Source of the DNA: Roseiarcus sp963753135
GTDB lineage: Bacteria > Pseudomonadota > Alphaproteobacteria > Rhizobiales > Beijerinckiaceae
Assembly (NCBI GenBank): GCA_963753135.1
Contig: CAVWBA010000001.1
Location: 1 to 64,000, forward strand
Direction: 5' to 3'
Length of the DNA: 64,000 nt
Shown here: one piece after another, positions 27,346-36,703 of the stretch
How positions within the stretch are numbered: position 1 is the first letter of the stretch
Layout: the number at the start of each line of letters is the position of its first letter
The notes under the pieces: model-generated
The model's input: only the letters and a program-made list of their open reading frames with translations
Told to the model about the DNA's origin: nothing
The model's database searches: none
Position numbers and translations under genes: made by a program

Positions 27346-30300
27346 ATGGCGGGCAGGAGCGTTTTGCGCGCGGGTCTCGAGATGCATTCGGGCGTTGACG
27401 CTGACGCAGGTCGATGTGCGGTCTTTCGGACCTCGACCTCTCGTTTTGCGCTGATTGCAATGCTGGGCGCGGCCGTGTCGTCGCTGGCGCTTCCAGCCTT
27501 CGCGGAGACCATCGACGTCAATACCCAGGCAGGACTCGCCAGCGCGATCAGCGAAGCCACAGGCGTCGAAACGACGATTGTCTTGACGTCGGACATCACG
27601 TTGACGTCCCCGCTTCCTTCCGTGCCGGCGAACGTCACGATTGACGCGGGGGAGTTCAGGCTTTCGGGTGCTCAACTGACCAAATCGGGCCCAGGCGATT
27701 TGACGCTGTCCGGAATGAACACTTTCGGCGGCGCAAGCATTACAGGCGGGACACTGCGGTTTACGACCGAGGGCAGCCTCGGGTCGCCGGCTCGCGACAT
27801 CATTGTCGACGGCGGCTCGGTGGGAAGCTCGCTGGGCTCGCCGAGTGTGACCACAATCGATCGGAGCCTGTTGCTCATCGGCAAAAGCAGCGGCGTCGAC
27901 GTTCCCGCAACTCAGGTGAACTGGAGCGGGCCCATTTCGGGGAGCGGCCAGTTGATCAAGACCGGCCTGGGTACGCTCCAGCTGACCGGCGTAAACACCT
28001 ATGCCGGCGGCACTAAGGTTTCGGCTGGAACACTGCAGGTTCAATCCGACGCGGATTTGGGGAAAGCCGGCGCCCCTGTCATTCTCTCAGGCGGCGCCTT
28101 GGCCATCGAAGTGCCTCGCGGCGAAGATGACTTCGCAACTTCGCGACCGATCTCTTTGACTGACCCACAAAGCTCGGTGCTCGTCGGCAACAACGCCGGC
28201 GCAGCAACTCTCAGCGGACCGGTCACTGGCGAAGCCCTAAATAAAACAGGTGCTGGAAAGCTTGATTCTTACCGGCGCCAACGCCTATACGAAAACCAAC
28301 ATCTTCGCGGGCGAGGTGCGAGGTAACTCCGATACGATAGATGGCGACGTCACGTTTTTTGGCCCGGGAGTGCTGACTTTCGCCGAGACAAGGACTTCCA
28401 GCTCAAACTTCTTCGGTTCTATCACCGGTCCTGGGCGTGTCGTCGTAGACAGAGGGAGCTCGTTCATACCGCTGACATTGTTTGGGAAGAACAACTACAC
28501 CGGCGGCACAATTGTGAACAGTACTGTTTTTGGGACGTCGGACAGCTTGCAGGGGCGAATTGTAAACAATGCGGGGGTCGGTTTCCAGCAAGATTTTGAT
28601 GGAACCTATGCCGGCGATATGACGGGCGCCGGAGAGTTGGCCAAGTTCGGCAGCGGCAACCTGACGACCACCGGGCGTATCGAGTTAGTAGGCGTTAGTG
28701 CAAACGTCGTCGTGCACGAGGGGCGGTTTACGGTGGACGGACGGTGGTTGGCGATGACGTTTTTGCCAGGGGCGGCACGCTTATTATTAATGGCAGCGTC
28801 ACCAGCCGCGGCGTCGAAGTAGATCCCTTGGCAAAGCTCGGAGGAAGTGGCCGCATCGTTGGCAATGTCGACGACAAGGGCGGGGAGATTGAGCCGGGCA
28901 ATTCGATCGGGACCCTGCATATTGTCGGCGCTCTTCTTATGGAGCCTCACTCCGAATACAGGTTCAGATCAACGGCAATGGAAGCGACGAAATCGAGGTC
29001 AGCAAGACAGCGGCGATCGAAAGCTCCTCGTTCGAAATCGAACGCTTCAACGCCGCCTCGTCCCCGGTCGTGCCCGGCAAGACTTATACGATCGTGACAA
29101 CCGGGGAAGGCCTGACGGTCGAAGAGCCGACCCTCGCCATCGCCGATTTTCCGTTCATCAACTTCACCCTCAGCGAGGACGCCTTCAACGGCTATCTGAC
29201 GACCTCGCGAGCGCCGAGCGCTTCGCGGAACTGGCCTCGACGCCGAACGAAGCCGCGGTCGCGAATGCGCTCGAACTCGGCGACGTCGACCCTCGCATGG
29301 CAGCAAGTGGTCGGCGCCTCGACGGCGGAGGCGCGCGCCTCCTTCTCAAGCCTCAGCAACGCTTCGATCCACGCCAGCGCCGCCGGCGTCCTGTCCGAGC
29401 AATCGCATTTTCTGCGCGACGCCGTGCTCGACCGGCTGAGGCAGGATTTTCCCGTGAGCGACGCCCCAGCGCCGGCCGATGGCGTTCTCTCCTATACCGG
29501 CGACGCGCCGGTTGCTCCGGCCGTAGCCGCGCTGCCGACGAAGAAAGCGCCTGCCGTCGCGCCGCTGGGGCCGGTCTATGCGGCCTGGGCGCAAGGACTC
29601 GGCAGCTGGGGCTCGCTCTCAGGCAACAGCAATGTCGGGCGAACCGCGAACTCGATCGGCGGCGTGATCTCGGGCGTCGACGTCACTTATAATCGGACGT
29701 TGCGCCTCGGCTTCGCCGGCGGCTACACCCGGTCCAACTTCAATTCCACGACCGCCGCGGCGTCCGGCTCCGCCGACAGTTATCATATGGCGCTCTATGG
29801 CGGCTGGCAGGGCGGAGCTTGGGCCCTTCGTGGGGGCGGGAGCTTCACCTGGAACGACATCGACACGTCACGGCAGGTCACGGTCGTCGGGCTCGGGGGC
29901 GCGCAGAACGGCAGCTATGCCGACAAGACGTGGCAAGCCTTCGGCGAGGCGGCTCACAATTTCGCCTTCGGCGCCGCCGCGTTGGAGCCGTTCGCGAACC
30001 TCGCCTATGTGCACATCGAGGGTGGCGTCAACGAGTCGGGTCTTGCGGCGATGAGCGGATCGACCAGCTTCGACACCACCTACACCACGCTTGGCGCACA
30101 CGGCGTCTATGCCTTGCCGGGTGACTTCACGGCGCGGGCAACACTCGGCTGGCAGCATGCGTTTGGCGACCTCTCTCCGATCACGACTCTCGCCTTCCAG
30201 CCGGCCGGCGCGGCCTTCGGCCTCGCTGGCTCGCCGATTGCGCGCAACGCGCTCGTCACCGAACTTGCCGTCGACTACGCCATTGGCCCGACCGCATCGA

Positions 30301-30380
30301 TTGGCCTCACTTATGCCGGCCAGTACTCGGGCTCCGCCTCCGAGAACTCCGCGAAGGCAGACTTCACCCTGCGGTTTTGA
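27346..30380 (+). pseudogene. autotransporter with PATR-like repeats and beta-barrel, several frameshifts
   Basis: A type V secreted protein of roughly 1,000 residues when reconstructed. It begins with a long signal peptide (M-A-G-R-S-V-L-R ... A-L-P-A-F-A-E), continues with repeats of the passenger-associated type (G-T-L-Q-L-T-G-V-N-T-Y-A-G-G-T; N-Y-T-G-G-T; L-G-G-S-G-R-I-V-G-N-V; G-N-S-I-G-T-L-H-I-V-G), and ends in an autotransporter beta-barrel of about 260 residues closing with A-D-F-T-L-R-F. Breaks lie near 28265 (+1), 28740, 28966 (-1), 29205 and 29290 (a compensating pair). The beta-barrel frame is clean. It could be a decayed surface protein or poorly sequenced repetitive DNA. Confidence 0.8.
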
Positions 30381-30660
30381 AGGGAGGGACGGCGGGTCCA
30401 CAGCTCGGGTAAGGTCTGACGGAAGCCGTCGCCTGGATGCTCGCCGTTATCGAACGACCGCGTCGCGTTGACGGGGACGCTTAGAGCCCGATACTTCGAT
30501 GACCGCTAAGGGGTCGAGTTGGCCCGTTCGGCAACCCGTCTCGGAATGTCCGCTATTTGCGCATTGGGGTCGTGCGCTCGCCGTCGTTCCACGGCAGCAA
30601 TCCTCCAAGCGGTCACCCGCGCGAGCATCCGATTCGGCTTTCAACCCTTAGGAGTGCCGC

Positions 30661-31816
30661 TCACGCAGCCGCCTGAGCGAGCGCGCCCCGCGACGCGAGC
30701 AGCGGCTCGAATATGTGCTCAGCCAAGTGACGGACGACCGGCACGGCGACGCCGTCGCCAGTGAGATGATACGCCTCGTTGTAGTTGGAGGGCAGGCCGT
30801 AATCCTCAGGCAGCCCCATAAGGCGCGCGGTCTCACGCGGCGAGATTAGCCGCGAGCGCACGCTTTCGCCGTCGACCACTACAATCGTTTGGCGGCTCGA
30901 TCCCCCAGCCGGGGTGCGGAGACAACCGGCGATGTCATCGAATCGGATTTCCGCGCGTTGCACCTTGCGCCCGACCACATCTACCCGCGTCCGCTTGTAG
31001 ACGGCGCCGACGACACGGCGCCCCGCAGCTTGCGCCTCATCAAGTTTCTCCCGATTGATCCCGCTCATCATTCGCAGGAGCTTCGCCGTCTCGCTTGCGG
31101 TGTGCCATTCAACTCCGACAGGATTGTCTTCGATCAAGTCGCTGAGCGCTAGGTTACGCGGCGCCGGCGCTGGCAAATTCCACCAGATCCAATTCTCCCG
31201 AACGTTCGGCGGCAGCTTCTCGAATGCGTTCAACAACCCGCGCGGCTGCCAGAGGCTCGATCGCGTCGGACCATCACTTGCGAGGCCCGCTGGCAATGCG
31301 ACGTTGTTGCGAACGCCAATGATGAATAAACGGGGTCGCGACTGCGGGACGAAATGCACAGCGTCGACGATCAGGGCGCCAAAATGATAACCGGCCTTCG
31401 CATAGAGCTGAGCAGATCGTCGAGAAATCCTTGCCGCCGTGGGAGGTCAGAGTCCCGCAGACATTTTCGAGCACGATGATCTTTGGCGCCCTGCCCTCTT
31501 TGATCAATGCCTGCATGAGGCGCCAGAACGGCCAAAACGTTCCCGAGCGGTCCCCGTTCAGACCAGCCCCTGCGCCCGCCAGCGACAAATCCTGACAAGG
31601 GAATGAGGCCCACGCGAGATCGGCTTTGCCGGGTATGTCGGAGCTCGTGAGTTTTCCAATATCCCCAATCTTGAGGACCTCGGGGGCCGGCCAATACTTC
31701 TTGTAAGTCTGTGTTTTTTTCGGGTCGAATTCGTTGGCGAACAGACAATTCCAATTCTCACCCAGCCCGATTCGCGCCATACCCGCGCCGGCGAAAAACT
31801 CGTAAAAGGTAAGCAC
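30661..31816 (-). pseudogene. DNA cytosine-5 methyltransferase, +1 frameshift
   Basis: Reconstructed length is 384 residues. I take GTG at 31816 (V-L-T-F-Y-E-F-F-A-G-A-G-M) with CGGGAG upstream. Motif I (F-A-G-A-G-M-A-R-I-G-L), motif IV with the catalytic Cys (S-F-P-C-Q-D-L-S-L-A-G) and motif VI (V-L-E-N-V) are in the first part. After the shift near 31395, motif VIII (V-P-Q-S-R-P-R-L-F-I-I-G-V-R) and the C-terminal motifs L-T-G-D-G-V-A-V-P-V-V follow. No restriction endonuclease gene or Vsr homologue is adjacent, so it would be a solitary, possibly regulatory or mobile-element-derived enzyme. The recognition sequence is unknown. Confidence 0.85.
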
Positions 31817-32049
31817 GGTCAGCTCCCGAAGACGAACGCGCTTTCCCCAAATCACGTCCCTCCGGGCCGAGTCTGGCCCCGTCCTGGCGTCTCGGCAAAT
31901 ATCGCCGTTCGACAAGCTCAGGGCGGACTTTGAGGCCACTTCGCGGACCTTCGGTACGCGGCCGAGGGCGCGCAAGAGTCGCGCAAGAGAGCAGCTAAAT
32001 CCATGGAATCATTGGCGCGCGTAAACTTGCGCCACAAGTCCCCAGCGCC

Positions 32050-32589
32050 TCATTCACCGGCGTCGGTCGGCTTCATCCCTGCGGCGAACCGACGCCAATT
32101 GTCGACGTAATGCGCCGCGGACAGACGCAGCTTCGCCACCGCCTCCTTGTCCAGCGTTCGGATCGCCCTGGCAGGCGACCCCATGATGAGAGAATAATCG
32201 TCGAAGGTCTTGCCCTCGGTCACGAGCGCGCCGGCGCCGACCAAGCAGCCGCGCCCGATCCTCGCGCCGTTGAGCACGATCGAGCCCATCCCGATCAGCG
32301 AGCCTTCGCCGATGGCGCAGCCGTGCAGGACCACGTTATGGCCGATCGTGCATTCCTCGCCGATCAAGAGCGGCGAGCCCATGTCGGTGTGCAGCGTGCA
32401 GAATTCCTGGATGTTGGTGCGCGCGCCGATGTTGATCGGCTCATTGTCGCCGCGCAGGACTGCGCCGAACCAAACGCCGACATCGAGGCCGACTACGACG
32501 TCGCCGATCACGGTGGCGTTGGGCGCGATCCAGAAGAAGCCGTCAGGGGGCAGCGTCGGCCGGCGGCCATTGAGCGAATAAAGCGGCAT
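32050..32589 (-). CDS. gamma-carbonic anhydrase family protein
   Basis: A 179-residue left-handed beta-helix protein. Hexapeptide repeats run from I-A-P-N-A-T-V-I-G-D to G-C-L-V-G-A-G-A-L-V. The three zinc or iron ligands of the gamma class are present at His67, His84 and His89 (T-L-H-T-D, I-G-H-N-V-V-L-H-G). C-terminal helix residues close the trimer. It is expected to be cytoplasmic, either a carbonic anhydrase or a related acyl/CoA-binding protein; alphaproteobacterial members are often of uncertain activity. It is transcribed in the same direction as the DUF3126 and cysE genes. Confidence 0.9.
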   Translation of the reverse strand: MPLYSLNGRRPTLPPDGFFWIAPNATVIGDVVVGLDVGVWFGAVLRGDNEPINIGARTNIQEFCTLHTDMGSPLLIGEECTIGHNVVLHGCAIGEGSLIGMGSIVLNGARIGRGCLVGAGALVTEGKTFDDYSLIMGSPARAIRTLDKEAVAKLRLSAAHYVDNWRRFAAGMKPTDAGE

Positions 32590-32650
32590 GGCGCATGGCC
32601 TCTACGCGGGTGGGAACGAAGCGGGCGCGCGCTCAGCGCGAAGCGGGGAG

Positions 32651-33049
32651 CTATTCCTCGCCGTCGAGATCGACGTCGAGGATCGCCATTTGCAGCGTGA
32701 AGCTCGATCCCGCGGGGTCGTCGGCGGAGATGACGCCGAGAAAGTCGGGCCCGTTGTTGAGCTCGACCGAGTCCGTTTTCTTGGCCCGCCCAACGACCTT
32801 CAATTTGTCGTTCTCGAACAGGCGGCGCAGATAATCTTGCAGCACGGGACGTCCAACCGGCACTTTCATCGCGAATGCGAACGACCGGTCGCCATCCTCG
32901 TCGTCGACCGTGATCGTTCCGAGCTTGCGCTCGCCGAGCGACACATCCGCCGCCTCGCCCGATTTTGAATTGGGCGCAACCTGAAGGGTCTCCGCGCCAA
33001 ACGAATGGCGCAGGAACTCACGCAGTTTTACGATCTCGGCTTTGTCCAT
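32651..33049 (-). CDS. DUF3126 family protein
   Basis: About 132 residues starting M-D-K-A-E-I-V-K-L-R-E-F-L-R-H. The first 65 residues form the DUF3126 core, with F-G-A-E-T-L-Q-V-A-P and S-L-G-E-R-K-L-G-T-I-T-V-D-D-E-D-G-D-R-S-F-A-F-A-M-K-V-P-V. The remainder is a longer acidic extension. The family is restricted to alphaproteobacteria and has no known role. It lies between the gamma-carbonic anhydrase and cysE genes on the same strand. Confidence 0.8.
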   Translation of the reverse strand: MDKAEIVKLREFLRHSFGAETLQVAPNSKSGEAADVSLGERKLGTITVDDEDGDRSFAFAMKVPVGRPVLQDYLRRLFENDKLKVVGRAKKTDSVELNNGPDFLGVISADDPAGSSFTLQMAILDVDLDGEE

Positions 33050-33210
33050 GGCCTCTCTCCGGCTCGTAGAGCCGCGTGGCGAGGCTTGGCACGAAGAGAC
33101 GCGGCGTTGCAAGACGTGAAATTGGCGGGAAAGCGCATTTTTCAACAGCGATGGACGGGCGCGGTTTGGGCGCCGCCTCGATCAGCGCCGCTTCCCGCAG
33201 CGTCAGCGCC

Positions 33211-34042
33211 TTACGCTTCGAACGCCTTTTCGGCGAGGATCTGGTTCATGTCGCGAGCAGGCTCGGCGCAGCCCGCTTCGCCGACGATGCGCGCCGGAAC
33301 GCCGGCGACCGTTTTGTTATGCGGCACCGGATGCAGGACCACCGATCCCGCCGCTACCCGCGCGCAATAGCCGACCTCGATATTGCCGAGAATCTTCGCT
33401 CCCGCGCCAATCAGCACGCCATGGCGGATCTTGGGATGCCGGTCGCCGGTCTCCTTGCCGGTGCCTCCAAGGGTCACGCCCTGCAGGATCGAGACGTTGT
33501 CCTCGATCACCGTCGTCTCGCCGACGACGAGGCTGGTTGCATGATCGAGAAACACGCCCTTGCCGATGCGGGCCGCGGGGTTGATGTCGACGCCGAAAAC
33601 GGCCGATGCGATGCTTTGCAGGCTCAGAGCGAAATCTCGCCTGCCGGCCTTCAGAAGCCAATGGGACAGACGATAGGCCTGCAGCGCCTGGAAGCCTTTG
33701 AAGTAGAGGAGCGGCTCCATCATCCTCATGCACGCGGGATCGCGATCCGCGACCGCCATGATGTCCGCGTGAAAGGCCTCCCCGATCGACGGGTCGCGCG
33801 CAATCGCCTCCTCGAAGGTCTGCCGGATCAGTGCGGCCGGCATGTCGCGATGATCGAGCCGCGAGGCGACACGATGCGAGACTGCCGCTTCAAGCGTATC
33901 GTGATTGAGAATGCTAACCGCGAGAAAGAGCCCGAGCTCGGGCTCGCGCCGCGCCGCCTCTTCCGCCTCCTGGCGGATGCGAGCGAAACAACGGATCGGC
34001 GCCACCGATCCCGACGACCCTGGCGGTCAAACCTTGCGCCAT
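33211..34042 (-). pseudogene. cysE: serine O-acetyltransferase, possible +1 frameshift near start
   Basis: Reconstructed length is 276 residues. It makes O-acetylserine from serine and acetyl-CoA, the first step of cysteine synthesis. The helical N-domain (L-F-L-A-V-S-I-L-N-H-D-T-L-E-A-A-V) and the hexapeptide C-domain with the catalytic His region (D-H-A-T-S-L-V-V-G-E-T), the G-G-T-G-K-E-T-G-D-R-H-P-K loop and an A-G-V-P-A-R-I-V-G end are all clean. The ATG at 34042 gives M-A-Q-G-L-T-A-R-V-V-G but needs one base removed near 33988 to join A-R-I-R-Q-E-A-E-E. Alternatively a GTG at 34005 starts an unbroken frame. The enzyme core is intact in either case. Confidence 0.85.
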
Positions 34043-34176
34043 GACGAACTCCCAAACTCGACCAGCCGAGGGGGCAGTTTACCACAGCGCCCAGCCGACG
34101 CGAAGACCAAGGCTGAGCGCTCGCCAACTGCCCCCGTCGCCTAAGTCCAGGAGCCTAGGTTTGGGTGTGCGACCCC

Positions 34177-34488
34177 TTAGTCGGGGCAATCCGTCGTCTG
34201 TCTCGTGACGCTTGCGCCCGTATTGTTGTTTTGGGTCGTCGTGGTGCGTGTATTGCACGGTTCGCCCGGGCCTGGGGCGACCACAACTGGGCGGGGATTA
34301 GACGCCGCGCCGCCGATGACGCCGCCTGCGACGCCGCCGACCGCCGCGCCAACCGGGCCGCCTACCACCGCGCCCGCGACTGCGCCGCCGGCCGCGCCCG
34401 TCACGGCGCCGTTGCCATCCGCAAAAGCCAGAGTCGGCAGGCCAGCGAAAGCCAGGGCTGAAAGTCCGATGATCATCCCGCGCATCAT
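34177..34488 (-). CDS. small exported glycine-zipper protein
   Basis: A 103-residue protein beginning at the ATG at 34488 with AGGAGG upstream. A signal peptide (M-I-I-G-L-S-A-L-A-F-A-G ... L-A-F-A-D) is followed by a glycine-zipper stretch of G-x3-G repeats (G-A-V-T-G-A-A-G-G-A-V-A-G-A-V-V-G-G), then a polar tail with T-T-T-T-Q and a single Cys near each end. Similar proteins are common in Hyphomicrobiales envelopes; the role is unknown. A perfect EcfG-type promoter upstream indicates general-stress control. Confidence 0.8.
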   Translation of the reverse strand: MMRGMIIGLSALAFAGLPTLAFADGNGAVTGAAGGAVAGAVVGGPVGAAVGGVAGGVIGGAASNPRPVVVAPGPGEPCNTRTTTTQNNNTGASVTRQTTDCPD

Positions 34489-34521
34489 GTCCTCCTCGAT
34501 TTCAGTCAGAGATACGAAGAA

Positions 34522-34546
34522 AACGCGTGGTGGGAGCGATGGTTCC
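34522..34546 (-). promoter_or_regulatory. EcfG-type general stress promoter for glycine-zipper gene
   Basis: On the minus strand GGAAC (34546-34542) is followed after exactly 16 bases by CGTT (34525-34522). This perfect EcfG consensus ends 34 bases upstream of the glycine-zipper start codon, the expected distance for a short leader. Confidence 0.75.
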
Positions 34547-34694
34547 GAGAGTTGGCCGCTGGCTATTTGGGAGAGGAAGCGGAAGCTGCATCGCGCCAAA
34601 CTCAAACTCGGCCGCTGCTATGGACGGAACAATGGCAGCCGGTTAGTTGTTATGTTCGGCTGTGGTCTGTCCTGCGGGACTGGGACATTTGGAT

Positions 34695-34880
34695 ATGCGC
34701 CTGCTACTGGCTCTGATCATTATCATTTATCTGGTTGGCGTCGGCGTTGTCCTTTCGCCGATCATTCGCTCCACGTGGAATAGCGACCCCGCCTCCGTTT
34801 TAGCGGACCGCGTCGTCCAGGCGCTGCCCGACGCCCTCGCCTGGCCCGTCCGAGCAGTCCATTCCTTCGCCGGCTCGTGA
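34695..34880 (+). CDS. small single-pass membrane protein
   Basis: A 61-residue protein: M-R-L-L-L-A-L-I-I-I-I-Y-L-V-G-V-G-V-V-L forms one transmembrane helix, followed by S-P-I-I-R-S-T-W and an amphipathic tail ending A-L-A-W-P-V-R-A-V-H-S-F. Small proteins of this shape are widespread in Hyphomicrobiales, function unknown. GGGAC lies upstream of the ATG. The 3' end faces the cyclase gene; in the longest reading of that gene the two overlap. Confidence 0.6.
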   Translation: MRLLLALIIIIYLVGVGVVLSPIIRSTWNSDPASVLADRVVQALPDALAWPVRAVHSFAGS

Positions 34881-35670
34881 TCGGGCAATCATCTACGAGT
34901 TCGAGTATCGCCACCGCCCGCGTCCACCCTGCCGAGGCGCGCTCGATCTTGGTCGGGAAGCAACAGACGGAAAAACCGGTCGACGGCAGCGCCTCGAGGT
35001 TGTGAAGCTTTTCGATATGGCAATAGCCGATGTGGCGGCCGGCCTTATGCCCCTCCCAGATAAGCGAGGCGTCGCGCGTTTCGGCGTAGCATTTGGCGGT
35101 ATGGACGAAAGGCGCGTCCCAGCTCCAGCCGTCGGTTCCCGTGACCCGGACGCCCTGTCTTAAGAGATGCAATGTCGCCTCGGCGCCCATTCCGCACCCT
35201 GAGGCGACATAATCGGGCCGTCCGTATTTCGCGCCCGCGCTCGTATTGACGAGAACGATGTCGAGCGGCTTCAGCGCGTGGCCGATCCGCTTGAGCTCCT
35301 CATCGACGTCGGCTGCAGTCGCGACATAGCCATCGGAAAAGTGACGGAAGTCGAGTTTCACGCCGGGCTGAAAGCACCACTCAAGCGGCACTTCGTCAAT
35401 CGTCCAGGCCCGCTCGCCCTCATTCATTGTCGGATGGTAATGCCAGGGCGCGTCGAGGTGGGTGCCGTTGTGAGTTGAGAGCGACACGCGTTCGACCGCC
35501 CATCCTTGCCCATCCGGCAAGTCCTCCTTCTTAAGGCCCGGGAAAAACGGCAGGATCTGCGGCAAGCTCTGCTGGTGATCGATGTACTCGATCTTGGGGC
35601 CGAAGCCGGGCGGGTCCGCAGGGACATCGTTCTGCAGGGGGGCGGAAATATCGATGAAGCGTCGAGCCAT
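34762..35670 (-). CDS. cyclase-family (Kyn formamidase-like) hydrolase, extended C-terminus
   Basis: A metal-dependent hydrolase of the cyclase/kynurenine formamidase family. The open frame is 302 codons. The hallmark H-N-G-T-H-L-D-A-P-W-H-Y-H (metal-binding His/Asp) is at about 67-79, followed by L-D-I-V-L-V-N-T-S-A-G and T-G-T-D-G-W-S-W-D. AAGGGAAGGA precedes the ATG. Homologous proteins end soon after A-S-A-G-W-T-R-A-V-A-I, near 34885. Here about 43 arginine-rich residues follow, antisense to a small membrane protein gene. A single-base change around 34885-34895 would give a TAG stop, so the tail is probably an artefact or a stop-loss mutation. Substrate unknown. Confidence 0.8.
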   Translation of the reverse strand: MARRFIDISAPLQNDVPADPPGFGPKIEYIDHQQSLPQILPFFPGLKKEDLPDGQGWAVERVSLSTHNGTHLDAPWHYHPTMNEGERAWTIDEVPLEWCFQPGVKLDFRHFSDGYVATAADVDEELKRIGHALKPLDIVLVNTSAGAKYGRPDYVASGCGMGAEATLHLLRQGVRVTGTDGWSWDAPFVHTAKCYAETRDASLIWEGHKAGRHIGYCHIEKLHNLEALPSTGFSVCCFPTKIERASAGWTRAVAILELVDDCPITSRRRNGLLGRARRGRRAAPGRRGPLKRRRGRYSTWSE

Positions 35671-35712
35671 ATTGTCCTTCCCTGCCCTTTCCTCGCGTCC
35701 CAGCCGGAGGCT

Positions 35713-35928
35713 TTATCGGCTCCGCTTCTCCCGCCGCACGCTGCGCCATACGCTCGCCGCAAGCGTGGCGGGCAAAGCGAGCGCCAGCAAGAGGCCCGCG
35801 AGCGAAGACGGCGCCCCGCCGAAAAGCGTGAGCGCGCTGATGACGCCGACAACGCAAAGGATAGCCGCCGCCAGAAGCTCGTCATCGACGAACAGGCCGA
35901 TCAATTCCTTGACGACCGCGCCAATCAT
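35713..35928 (-). CDS. small membrane protein downstream of COG4280 gene
   Basis: A 71-residue protein starting with an ATG at 35928 that overlaps the reconstructed stop of the upstream COG4280 gene (ATGA). It reads M-I-G-A-V-V-K-E-L-I-G-L-F-V-D-D-E-L-L-A, has two hydrophobic segments (A-A-I-L-C-V-V-G-V-I-S-A-L and L-A-G-L-L-L-A-L-A-L-P-A-T) and ends in a basic tail. In the raw sequence it appears as a C-terminal extension of the COG4280 protein because of a +1 shift; the overlap and self-contained membrane topology argue for a separate gene. Function unknown. Confidence 0.6.
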   Translation of the reverse strand: MIGAVVKELIGLFVDDELLAAAILCVVGVISALTLFGGAPSSLAGLLLALALPATLAASVWRSVRREKRSR

Positions 35929-36672
35929 GCGAGCGCGGCCGCGCTTGGCTTGAGAAATGCGACTAGGCCCAAAGCGACGGCCAGGAACAAGGGCGATAAA
36001 GGCGAGGATGGCCGCGTCGCCGCCAGGCCAGGCGACGCCAAGGCTCTCGCCGGTCCAGAAGAGACCGAAGGCCGAGAGCATCACTCCGACTGCGAACTTG
36101 AGCACATTCTCCGGCACGCCGGCCAGCGGCCGATGGACCGCCGCGCCAATGGCCGCAACCAAAACGCAGGCCGCCAAAGCGCCCACGCTCGCCAGTCCGA
36201 GCAGCCCACGCGCGGCGCCGACGGCGATGACGATGAACACGACCTCGACCCCCTCTAAGAGCACCGCCTTGAAAGCCGTCATGCCGGCGATCCAATCTAA
36301 TCCACGCGCGTGCCGCTTATGGGCTTCGGTCAGTTCGCGCGTCTCGCGCGCAAAGGCGGCGTCCTCGTCATGCAAAGCGATCACCCCGATGGCGCGCAGG
36401 ATCGCTTTGCGCAGCCAGCGCAACCCGAACAAGAGCAGAAGGACGCCGACGACGAACTGCAAGGCGCGGATCGGAACGGCGCTCATGAGCGGCCCGAGCG
36501 CGGCCACGATGAGCGCAAGCGCCGCGAGCGCGGCCGCGGCTCCAATCAGCGCCGGGCGCCAGCCGCGCGCAAGTCCGACGGCGAGCACGATCGTGAGCGC
36601 CTCGACCGCCTCAACAAACGATGCGGCGAATGAGGCGCCCGCGACCGAAATGATCGTCGTCAGGTTGGGCAT
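35925..36672 (-). pseudogene. COG4280-type multi-pass membrane protein, +1 frameshift
   Basis: Reconstructed length is 248 residues. It begins M-P-N-L-T-T-I-I-S-V-A-G-A-S-F-A-A-S-F-V-E-A-V-E-A and has about seven hydrophobic helices, two of them containing the paired E-A-V-E-A and L-E-G-V-E-V motifs reminiscent of Ftr1/GDT1-like metal transporters. One base too many near 35987-35991 interrupts it; removing it gives A-L-F-L-A-V-A-L-G-L-V-A-F-L-K-P and a TGA overlapping the next gene's ATG. Putative metal or ion transporter; substrate unknown. It lies downstream of the LysE-family gene. Confidence 0.7.
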
Positions 36673-36703
36673 CGCGAGGGCGTCCGATCGGTGAAATGCG
36701 CCG

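Noticed and set aside
30661..31816. restriction-modification system
   Set aside because: Only the methyltransferase is present; flanking genes are an autotransporter and a carbonic anhydrase-like protein, with no endonuclease.
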